From Phocaeicola plebeius (lineage in GTDB: Bacteria; Bacteroidota; Bacteroidia; Bacteroidales; Bacteroidaceae): a stretch of DNA of 64,000 nt. Below are positions 54,877 through 62,056 of the stretch, piece by piece. The position numbers were made by a program, and so were the translations under genes. Numbering within the stretch: the stretch's first letter is position 1; each line of letters opens with the position of its first letter. The stretch spans positions 1 to 64,000 of the forward strand of contig NZ_QSQT01000006.1 of assembly GCF_003437535.1 (NCBI RefSeq), given 5' to 3'. The notes beneath the pieces are model-generated. The model saw only the letters and a list, made by a program, of their open reading frames with translations, did not search any database and was not told where the DNA came from.

Positions 54877-57375
54877 TCATTTTTCGGTGTGTTGACCTTG
54901 CTGGCGAAGGAATGTTTCACGATCATACTTCCGCTGATGTATCTTCCAATATTCCTCCAGATTATCAGCTTCCTCTTTTGTCAGATGAATCACCGCTCCG
55001 TGCTTGGGCGAAGTATAGTTGGTGGTTTTCATAACTCCTTCATTGAAGTGCCCCAAGTTCTTGAAATGTACAAAATCGGAAGTTTCTGCAAAACCGAAGT
55101 TATGAGGATGAATGCTGAAAATGTCATACATCAGCACCCACTTGTCCTCTCCAATCCTTTTCCATACGTTGGGGGCTTCGCATGCCTTGGGTTCAAAGTC
55201 ATACCAGCGGGCATCATACACATAACCACCGTTCATCCGGTCGGATACCGCCTGCTTGATACCACCTACACCATCGTGTGCCACATAAAACAAATGATAT
55301 TTATCGCCTATCTTGGTAATGTCTCCATCAATAGCAGACACGCCGTCCATCGGATACTCAAACAAAATCTGTGGCGTACTTTCTATCTTATTGAAATCAT
55401 CGTTCACATACACATAGTACAATTTGTTGGCCTCGCTCTTGAAACGCATGGTGTAATAAATCATCAGTTTGCCTTTCTTGTCATCGTATGTCACTTCGGG
55501 TGCCCATACACAACCAACTTCACTCAATCCGGCAGAAAGCTTGTCGAAACGGATATTTGCCCGGTTCCAGTGAATCAAATCCCAGGATTTCATCAATACA
55601 AGTCCCCGGTTATTTCCCCAGCCGTATTCCGGTCCGCGCTCCCACTCCGTTTTTCGATAACCGTCGCGCAAACCGAATACATGCAGGTCGGTCATAGCTA
55701 AATAAAAGGCACCATCCGGTCCACGGAAAATATGAGGGTCACGGATACCTCGCTGCTGGGCTATCGTGTCACCGGCCAGCACAGGCTCTCCTTCATTGAC
55801 TGCCGTAAAGGTGTAGCCGTCACGACTTACTGCCATATACAAACCGTGTGTTTCATCCCGATGGAAAACCATCAGATAAGCTCCCATGTCTTTTTCTTCG
55901 GGAATAGCATTCCGATAACAGAAATTACGGAAACCTGTTTTTCCTTTTCCGGCAGCAAACAGAGCCGGACGCAAAGCGTAAAATTCTTTATACACATTGT
56001 GGTTCAGACGAGCTACATCCACATTCTGAGCAAGCACCTCCCAGGACTTTCCATCTGCACTGACCGACATTTTCAGGCGGTTTCCCTGATTCAGCAGTTT
56101 CACCCGGAAGTTTTTACCTATTTTATTGGCTACCGTCAGAGGCTTTTCCTCTCCCCTGTACACCGTGAAATTCTTTCCATCGGATGACACTCCCGCGTAG
56201 GCTTCTTCATTGTAGTACAGCAGCAGGCCTCCGATGTTTCCATTTCCCAACCTCACTTCGACTTCCGTTTCATAGCATTTATCCATAGCTGTAACTAGCA
56301 GCAGACGACCGTCTGCCGGAGTGCGTCCCTTGGCCTTCACCTGCATTTCTCCTTCCGTAAATGTCAAAGCCTTGGGGGCATATTCCTTCCAGAATGTCCA
56401 CTGAATGCCCAATTCCGGTTTACTGAAATCATCCGACAGTTCCATCTTCCATTCCGGTTGTCTGTTTTCGCTTAACCAGACAGCCTCCTGCTGGGTACGG
56501 CACCATCCGTCGCTGGTCCATTCTATCGGTTCAATCAAGGTAGAACGTCCCAACGTATGGTATCCGTTGGCGTAAGCATGATACACCACCCACCAGTTAC
56601 CGTTCACGTCATCTACCAGAGTGCCATGACCTTTTGACCACCAGTTTTCACTGGCACTGTAAGTATGTACAATGGGGTTATAAGGTGAGTTCTCCCACGG
56701 ACCGAACACCGATTTGGAACGTGCCACCACACACATGTGGCTGGTAGCCGGTCCGGCAGTTCCTCCTTCGGCCGACATCATGTAATAATATCCGTCTTTA
56801 TAAAGCAGCTTGGGAGATTCCAGGTACATATCCTTCCCTTCTGTAACCCAGTTGGCCGGATATTCCCAACCGTCGTACACCTTCCGGCTCTTTCCGGTAA
56901 CTTTCAGTCCGTCATCACTCAAAGGAGTAATCCAGCCATTGTTGGTAAACAGGTAACGCTTTCCGTCTTCACCTACCACATGACCGGGGTCAATGCCTTT
57001 TACATCCAGTTTTACCGGTTTGCTCCACGGACCGCGAATATTGTCGGCATAAATTACATAGTTTTCGCCCGTAGATGTGGGATAATAAATGTAGTAACGG
57101 TTCTGGTATTTCAACAAATCCGGAGCCATGGCAGAGCCTTCATATTCTGGTAACGCCTGGCAAACCGGTTCCCAGCGCATCAAATCCGTGGAATGCCAGA
57201 TAAGAAAGCCAGGTGCATAATAAAAAGGAGAATGCGTCATGTAATAGTCCTTTCCGTCACGCAGGATGGAAGGATCCGGATAGTCTCCGGGCAAAACAGC
57301 TTGAGGGAAACGTTGCGCCTTTATCCCTACCCCAAAGAGAATAAAGCAAACAATAAACAAAAACAATTTTCTCAT
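54877..57375 (-). CDS. Double GH43 glycosidase
   Basis: An 832-residue exported protein (signal peptide LFLFIVCFILFGVGIKA) that carries two complete GH43 propellers. The first (about 20-310) has Asp in PGDYPDPSILRDG, Asp in GIDPGHVVGEDG and Glu in YLESPKLLYKDGYYYM. A middle beta-sandwich (about 320-485) follows. The second (about 490-832) has Asp in GIRDPHIFRGPDG, Asp in AIDGDITKIGDK and Glu in ACEAPNVWKRIGEDKW. Both active sites look intact. Single GH43 is the rule, so this fusion may remove two types of side chain, arabinose or xylose being likely. It is a single-gene unit with its own operator and terminator. Confidence 0.92.
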   Translation of the reverse strand: MRKLFLFIVCFILFGVGIKAQRFPQAVLPGDYPDPSILRDGKDYYMTHSPFYYAPGFLIWHSTDLMRWEPVCQALPEYEGSAMAPDLLKYQNRYYIYYPTSTGENYVIYADNIRGPWSKPVKLDVKGIDPGHVVGEDGKRYLFTNNGWITPLSDDGLKVTGKSRKVYDGWEYPANWVTEGKDMYLESPKLLYKDGYYYMMSAEGGTAGPATSHMCVVARSKSVFGPWENSPYNPIVHTYSASENWWSKGHGTLVDDVNGNWWVVYHAYANGYHTLGRSTLIEPIEWTSDGWCRTQQEAVWLSENRQPEWKMELSDDFSKPELGIQWTFWKEYAPKALTFTEGEMQVKAKGRTPADGRLLLVTAMDKCYETEVEVRLGNGNIGGLLLYYNEEAYAGVSSDGKNFTVYRGEEKPLTVANKIGKNFRVKLLNQGNRLKMSVSADGKSWEVLAQNVDVARLNHNVYKEFYALRPALFAAGKGKTGFRNFCYRNAIPEEKDMGAYLMVFHRDETHGLYMAVSRDGYTFTAVNEGEPVLAGDTIAQQRGIRDPHIFRGPDGAFYLAMTDLHVFGLRDGYRKTEWERGPEYGWGNNRGLVLMKSWDLIHWNRANIRFDKLSAGLSEVGCVWAPEVTYDDKKGKLMIYYTMRFKSEANKLYYVYVNDDFNKIESTPQILFEYPMDGVSAIDGDITKIGDKYHLFYVAHDGVGGIKQAVSDRMNGGYVYDARWYDFEPKACEAPNVWKRIGEDKWVLMYDIFSIHPHNFGFAETSDFVHFKNLGHFNEGVMKTTNYTSPKHGAVIHLTKEEADNLEEYWKIHQRKYDRETFLRQQGQHTEK

Positions 57376-57404
57376 GGTATTCAAATTTACAATTTTCAAT
57401 AAGC

Positions 57405-57412
57405 CAAATTTA
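57405..57412 (-). promoter_or_regulatory. -7 box (TAAATTTG) of the double-GH43 gene
   Basis: TAAATTTG on the minus strand, 29 bp before the ATG at 57375 and 31 bp after the paired operator. A second TAAATTTG at 57389-57382 is too close to the ATG. Confidence 0.5.
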
Positions 57413-57443
57413 AACAGCGCCAGTTATAATTGGAACCATAAAA

Positions 57444-57471
57444 GTAACAAAAAACAGAAATGAAGTAACAA
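57444..57471 (-). promoter_or_regulatory. Paired TTGTTAC operator B
   Basis: On the minus strand TTTGTTACTT occurs at 57472-57463 and TTTGTTACTTT at 57451-57441; the cores are exactly 21 bp apart. It lies 69-96 bp before the double-GH43 start. Confidence 0.65.
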
Positions 57472-57586
57472 AAGCATTTTTTCACGTTCTAGTATTTTAT
57501 CCGTTTCTTACCTTCATCACAATAACCTGTGACACAATAAATTGGAATGATTCTTCTTTCGGCTGTATTCCTGCTTCACCTATCAA

Positions 57587-57637
57587 CCTTCACTGTAATC
57601 GGCTGTTTTTCAATGAAAGTTTCCCAAAAAGTGAAGG
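57587..57637. repeat. Inverted repeat CCTTCACT/AGTGAAGG
   Basis: CCTTCACT (57587-57594) and AGTGAAGG (57630-57637) are perfect 8-bp inverted copies with a 35-bp loop. Related CCTTCATC and GGATGAAGG copies lie nearby. The 666-bp region 57376-58041 holds no gene: it contains operator B, this repeat, a terminator and a hairpin array. Confidence 0.5.
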
Positions 57638-57681
57638 ATGAAGGACGAAAAAAATTTTTCTCTATATAGAAAAAGAAGAAA

Positions 57682-57728
57682 GCCAGGTGGTTAAATCGTC
57701 CGCTTTGACAACGATTTTACCACCTGGC
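57682..57728 (-). terminator. Stem-loop beyond the lyase gene
   Basis: GCCAGGTGG-TTAAATCG pairs with CGATTT-TACCACCTGGC, followed on the minus strand by a pyrimidine run. It lies over 300 bp past the lyase stop, after the hairpin array. Confidence 0.55.
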
Positions 57729-57787
57729 CGTTCCGTTGCCTTCAAGCCGCCGGTTCTGCCGCAAAAAGACTTGTCACACATGCTCCA

Positions 57788-57960
57788 AAACGCCTTTGCG
57801 TTTTAACGTAAACGTCAAAGTGCTCCCCTGAGACGTTCCATATCAGAATGCTGACGGTTCCCCAATACCACCTAAGATCTTTTTTCCGCACGCCGAAGAG
57901 TTTTCTTCGGCACGCCGAAATGCGCGAGAGTGTACACCGAAACAAAAATTGTACGCCGCA
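57788..57960. repeat. Two short arrays with 22-bp period
   Basis: The first sub-array starts at 57788 with AAACGCCTTTGCGTTT (perfect 6-4-6 hairpin), has a second unit at 57810 and a diverged third near 57832. The second starts at 57888, 57910 and 57932 with GCACGCCGAA, GCACGCCGAA and GTACACCGAA. The first of these includes CGAAGAGTTTTCTTCG, again a 6-4-6 hairpin. Units are 22 bp apart in both. The core of the first matches the array beyond trpB; the second has different sequence. Confidence 0.7.
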
Positions 57961-58041
57961 TCGTACCCTCCCACGCCTCTTTTATTTAAATCTCAGTTCT
58001 TTCAGGGAGGAGTGGTTTTAAATGGGAGAGTCGTAACATCC

Positions 58042-61000
58042 TTATTTAGCCTTTTCTTTCTTCACCAATTTCCCGTTTACCCATTCCTGCATAATCACAG
58101 ATAATTTGTCTTTCTCCGCATCCATTCCGGAGAAAAAGAACCGATGTTCCCTGCCATCTTTTAAACGGACTATCAAGGAATCCGCAGAAGTCGCCTCTAC
58201 AGATGCTATTTTACCCTCCGACTCATAAGGTTCCACCACGGTCAAAAAACGAGCGGACGGACCATAAGCAGTCACTCCCAATGTTTTCCTTCTTTCTGTC
58301 TCATCACCTAACGGATAGTCTCCACCGACCACAGTCCGTAAACGAACCGCATGCAGTCCGGTAAGATCAAACGTGTAAGCCGCTTCCGCATCTGTATGCA
58401 GAGGGTCTGCAGGAAGTCCCCACGCATAGTTTTCACCGTTTATATTGATACGTCCTCCAAGGTAATCCTTGCCGCAGCCAAAAGAATTTTCCCTTACGTT
58501 TTCTTTCCGGCAGGCAAGCCGGGAAAGCGGAATTTCCCTTCCGTCCTCCAACAAAAGCACGGCCTCTCCCCAAAACAAAGTATAAACACCCTTGGAGCGG
58601 CTTTTAATCGAAGTGGACAAAGTTAAATTCCTGACTCCCGCAATATCCACATCCACCTTTCCGTCGCCTAAAATCCAGGAACCGAACTTTCCTTCCGCTA
58701 ATGTCTTTCCATCTCCTCTCACCTGATAAGTAAGCATACGCTGGGTGCCATGCTCTTCCGGCGCACGGCCTTCAAATATGCGGCGCGAATAACAGGGATA
58801 GGCATTATATATATCCAGATACAAATCACCCGGTTCGCCGAAGATTCGTGTTCCCCGATTGTCTGCGTCTTTTCCAAAGCGGGTCAGAAAGGAAGCTTTC
58901 ATCGTACCTTCTACCTGATAATGATTCACATCCGTCACCAAAGGAGCGGCACTCAACGAATCGGTACTCAACCAGGCGGTATGCCCTTTCTCTTTTTTAC
59001 CTTTAGCGGCAATCCCTCTCAAGCCTTTTATCTGAAACAACAAATCAAAGCGGTGAGGAACACTGTCCACACTTTTGTCATAATCCGCCAGTACCACATA
59101 CTCATCGGTCACCAGCATCAAACGACGCTGGAATATCGGTTCGGTAAATCCGCTCAACACACCAAAGGCTGGAGGATTCTTCGCATCCGGGAAGTAACGG
59201 GCTTCACGCTCTGTCTTTTCCTTGAACGACCGGGGACCTTTCATGCTGCTACGCAATCCTCCATAAGCCGGATAACTCCATGCGGCCTCCGTCTCAACGC
59301 CTCCCGCCTGAAACATTTCTCCCGTATGAAAAAAACAACGGTGACTTTCTTCCGCTTCCTGCTGCTTCAAATCCACTATCACCATATTTTTCGAGAGGCT
59401 TGTCTGCACATAAAAATTATACATATAAGGGGCATAACTGTACCACACCATTTCCGGATTATAAAAGCTGCGCCCATACCGCATCAATGAGAGCAAGCCC
59501 GTATGGTCAAAATGTCCGTGATAACCACCGTGCGTGCCATATCTCAGCACCGCCTGAATCCGTTCCCGGGGCTCTTTCTGTCCCGACCTCAACATCAACA
59601 CTCCGGCATTATCGGCATAGGCTCCCTTCACAGTCTCCTGATTTCCTTCCGGCAAGTCCGGCACGCCATAAATCAAATCGCTCCGCTGAGGAGTGCGACG
59701 AATAAACTCCGCATACCGGGAATCTCTGAACGCATAGTAGGCCAGTTCAAAACTTCCCCCTCCTACTTCCCGCTCTGTGGCGTCATTCACCCCGAACATC
59801 CACCCGCGGTAATCCAGGAACGGAAGCAAGGCATCCACCATCATCTTGATGGTCACGTAAGGCTGATGAATGCCTCCCTGAATACGGAAGCTGTGTCCAT
59901 GATGCAAAAGCCGACGGTCTTCCCGCTCATTTTCCCATGTCTTGTCGTATTCCGGTGTCAAGTTATAGTCCACCGGAAACTTTTCAGCCAGCAAAGAATA
60001 GCCGAAAGGCTCAAGAGCCAGAGCCACCTGAATGTATTCGCTTGCCACCCAAAGATTATAACTTACCGTACATTCATACCACCAGCCGTCTGGCATGGTA
60101 TAAGTACGAAATTTGTCTATCAATCCCGATGGAGCATACAAAACCTCATCCACCAAAGCAAAATCCTGAATCACCAACGCACAAAAAAAAGCGCCGGTCA
60201 GTTGCGAAACGGCCCAATTGGCACCGCCGGGCTGCTTATAGCGAAGTTCCTGCACAATATACAGGCGGAAAGTATACTCTATCTGCTTCCGGTCACTCTC
60301 TGTCAATAAACCGGAATCTCCGATTAAATCATATGCCTGTGCCAGATGCTGAAACATGCCCCCCTCCTGCACAGATGCCTGATGACACACTTTCCGTGTC
60401 ACCGGGAATCCTTTTTTATAGTCCGACACTTTCAATAAAAAATCTTTTACCTTCTGAGCATACCGTTTCTCACGTGAAAGTTGCCAGGCTATCGCACTGC
60501 TCATCAAAGCATTCTCAATTTCCGTACGAAACAGATATCGTTCCCCGTCTCCGTTCACTGCACTATCAGGAAGTTCCGGTACGACCCAACGTTCTGCGTC
60601 TGCCAGATAACGATCTTTGCGCTCGGCTGCCCATTTATACTTTTCGGCTTTCCTCCTGACCTCCTCCCATCCTTCTGCGGTATGAAGAGAGAAAGGATAG
60701 GGCATCCGGCGAAGCGTTGTGAAAGAAAGTGTCCGGGCGGCAGACGGGTTTGCAGAAGGAAGTATATATAAATTCTGGGTTTCACGGCCTCCGGCCGGAA
60801 CTCCTTCCGGCACCGTTACTTTCAGTCTCAGGGTATGCATCTCCCCCGGTCGCAGATACACTTCATTGTCGGACAGTTCAGCCGTAAACGCTTCCCACCC
60901 ATACCGCTTAATCGAGAAATGAATCGTCTGCGGACGCGTCTCCAGGTTTTTCACCGTCACCGGATAAACCACCGTTTCTCCAGGTTCCGCTGCCAAAGAA

Positions 61001-61467
61001 GCTCGTGAAGCGTGCGCATGCACACTGTTACCCTCCAATATGCGGGCCGATAACAGACGTGCTTCTTTCTGCTTTTCACCTTTTACGTCCAATGCGATTG
61101 AACGTATCCGGCGAAGTACCCCCTCCGAGGCCATCGGTGTGTCAAAAGCTTTTATCGGCACCGTCAGCACCTGCCGCTTTTTGCCCAAAGAACGGGCGGT
61201 CAGACAAACCTTGCGCACATGGGAAGGCTCTTCCAATTGCAACTCCCGCAAATCTCGTTTCCGGATGTCCGACAGATAAATATCCACCGGTAGTTCCTCC
61301 GCCGCCGGTGTCTCCAATAAAAACTCCACCGCATAACAATCTTTCAAGTCTGCCACAGATTTGTCCAAATCAATGCTGTCCAAAGAAGTGACCCATAAAG
61401 TCTGAGAAAAAAGAGAAGCAGGTATCCACGAAAGAAACCCTCCTACCATCATTATCCATTGTTTCAT
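58042..61467 (-). CDS. Heparinase II/III-type polysaccharide lyase, large
   Basis: A 1,141-residue exported protein. After the signal peptide (MMVGGFLSWIPASLFSQ) come N-terminal beta domains, one resembling the NEW3/NPCBM-associated fold (about 155-240: EPGETVVYPVTVKNLE, RPGEMHTLRLKVTVPEG). Then follows an (alpha/alpha) toroid (about 270-620) with GGANW at 417 and the Tyr in CTVSYNLW at 470. The heparinase II/III beta domain has HGGYHGHFDHTG (about 646-657). Asn, Tyr and His fit the lyase triad. About 250 further residues form a beta-rich tail. It probably cuts uronic acid linkages, and GH88 would process the product. I start at 61467 because a -7 box covers 61507-61514; the frame opens at 61509. 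Confidence 0.82.
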   Translation of the reverse strand: MKQWIMMVGGFLSWIPASLFSQTLWVTSLDSIDLDKSVADLKDCYAVEFLLETPAAEELPVDIYLSDIRKRDLRELQLEEPSHVRKVCLTARSLGKKRQVLTVPIKAFDTPMASEGVLRRIRSIALDVKGEKQKEARLLSARILEGNSVHAHASRASLAAEPGETVVYPVTVKNLETRPQTIHFSIKRYGWEAFTAELSDNEVYLRPGEMHTLRLKVTVPEGVPAGGRETQNLYILPSANPSAARTLSFTTLRRMPYPFSLHTAEGWEEVRRKAEKYKWAAERKDRYLADAERWVVPELPDSAVNGDGERYLFRTEIENALMSSAIAWQLSREKRYAQKVKDFLLKVSDYKKGFPVTRKVCHQASVQEGGMFQHLAQAYDLIGDSGLLTESDRKQIEYTFRLYIVQELRYKQPGGANWAVSQLTGAFFCALVIQDFALVDEVLYAPSGLIDKFRTYTMPDGWWYECTVSYNLWVASEYIQVALALEPFGYSLLAEKFPVDYNLTPEYDKTWENEREDRRLLHHGHSFRIQGGIHQPYVTIKMMVDALLPFLDYRGWMFGVNDATEREVGGGSFELAYYAFRDSRYAEFIRRTPQRSDLIYGVPDLPEGNQETVKGAYADNAGVLMLRSGQKEPRERIQAVLRYGTHGGYHGHFDHTGLLSLMRYGRSFYNPEMVWYSYAPYMYNFYVQTSLSKNMVIVDLKQQEAEESHRCFFHTGEMFQAGGVETEAAWSYPAYGGLRSSMKGPRSFKEKTEREARYFPDAKNPPAFGVLSGFTEPIFQRRLMLVTDEYVVLADYDKSVDSVPHRFDLLFQIKGLRGIAAKGKKEKGHTAWLSTDSLSAAPLVTDVNHYQVEGTMKASFLTRFGKDADNRGTRIFGEPGDLYLDIYNAYPCYSRRIFEGRAPEEHGTQRMLTYQVRGDGKTLAEGKFGSWILGDGKVDVDIAGVRNLTLSTSIKSRSKGVYTLFWGEAVLLLEDGREIPLSRLACRKENVRENSFGCGKDYLGGRININGENYAWGLPADPLHTDAEAAYTFDLTGLHAVRLRTVVGGDYPLGDETERRKTLGVTAYGPSARFLTVVEPYESEGKIASVEATSADSLIVRLKDGREHRFFFSGMDAEKDKLSVIMQEWVNGKLVKKEKAK

Positions 61468-61506
61468 AGTCATCCAATTTAACAAAGATACATTTATATA
61501 ATGTTG

Positions 61507-61514
61507 CAAAGGTA
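61507..61514 (-). promoter_or_regulatory. -7 box (TACCTTTG) of the lyase gene
   Basis: TACCTTTGC on the minus strand, 39 bp before the chosen start and 30 bp after the paired operator. It overlaps the upstream in-frame ATG at 61509, which supports the later start. Confidence 0.55.
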
Positions 61515-61544
61515 GGAGAATTCACACAAACTAATAAAACGAAA

Positions 61545-61572
61545 GTAACAAATCTCAACAAAAATGTCACAT
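61545..61572 (-). promoter_or_regulatory. Paired TTGTTAC operator C
   Basis: On the minus strand the proximal half-site TTTGTTACTTTC (core 61551-61545) is intact. The distal one, 21 bp away at 61572-61566, reads ATGTGAC (two changes). It lies 78-105 bp before the chosen lyase start. Confidence 0.5.
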
Positions 61573-61590
61573 CCGACTGCTATATAACAA

Positions 61591-61625
61591 AAAACGGCTG
61601 CTTCCCCTACAAAAGGAAGCAGCCG
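61591..61625 (-). terminator. Terminator after the susD-lipoprotein unit
   Basis: CGGCTGCTTCC pairs perfectly with GGAAGCAGCCG around 9 nt; on the minus strand TTTTTTGTTAT follows. Confidence 0.9.
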
Positions 61626-61647
61626 CCACACTGTATCCGACAAAAAA

Positions 61648-62022
61648 TCAGTCAGCCGATTTCAGTTCTGTTATTTTCAACATATAATAGGCATCACCGT
61701 TTTCCCCGTTAGCCGGCCGGTAATCCGTTTTCTGTCCTACCCCACCTACAAGCACATATTCTACATTCAACTCAGCAACTTTAGCTGCATCTTCTTCCAA
61801 ATCCACAATAAAAATATTTTGCACCTGAAAAGCCTTAGTTGTTTCATTTATACATTCTGTTAGAATATAATATTTTCCGTCATTTGAAACTTTTACCTTT
61901 CGGTTAGTTATTTGAAGAAACATATCTGAAGTCACCGACATCTGTCTAGGGTCTTCATTATCACATGACACTTGTACAAGAGTCATCATACATATCATCA
62001 AGATAAATCCTATATTTTTCAT
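61648..62022 (-). CDS. Small lipoprotein of the PUL, unknown function
   Basis: A 124-residue lipoprotein with lipobox (MMTLVQVSCDNED). The rest is mostly beta-type sequence: VTSDMFLQITNRKVKVSNDGKYYILTE, then KAFQVQNIFIVDLEEDAAKVAELN and YMLKITEL at the end. I do not recognise a domain. It follows SusD by 34 bp and precedes a terminator, so it is transcribed with susC/susD. At this place a SusE/SusF-like surface glycan-binding protein is usual, but this one is far shorter. Probably exported to the outer membrane; any glycan binding is only a guess. Confidence 0.65.
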   Translation of the reverse strand: MKNIGFILMICMMTLVQVSCDNEDPRQMSVTSDMFLQITNRKVKVSNDGKYYILTECINETTKAFQVQNIFIVDLEEDAAKVAELNVEYVLVGGVGQKTDYRPANGENGDAYYMLKITELKSAD

Positions 62023-62056
62023 AATCTCATTTTACATTAAAAATAGTTCCACATCA

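Noticed and set aside
61468..61509. Upstream start for the lyase (first in-frame ATG)
   Set aside because: A TACCTTTG box covers 61507-61514, so that ATG would lie within the promoter; the signal peptide starts at the later ATG.
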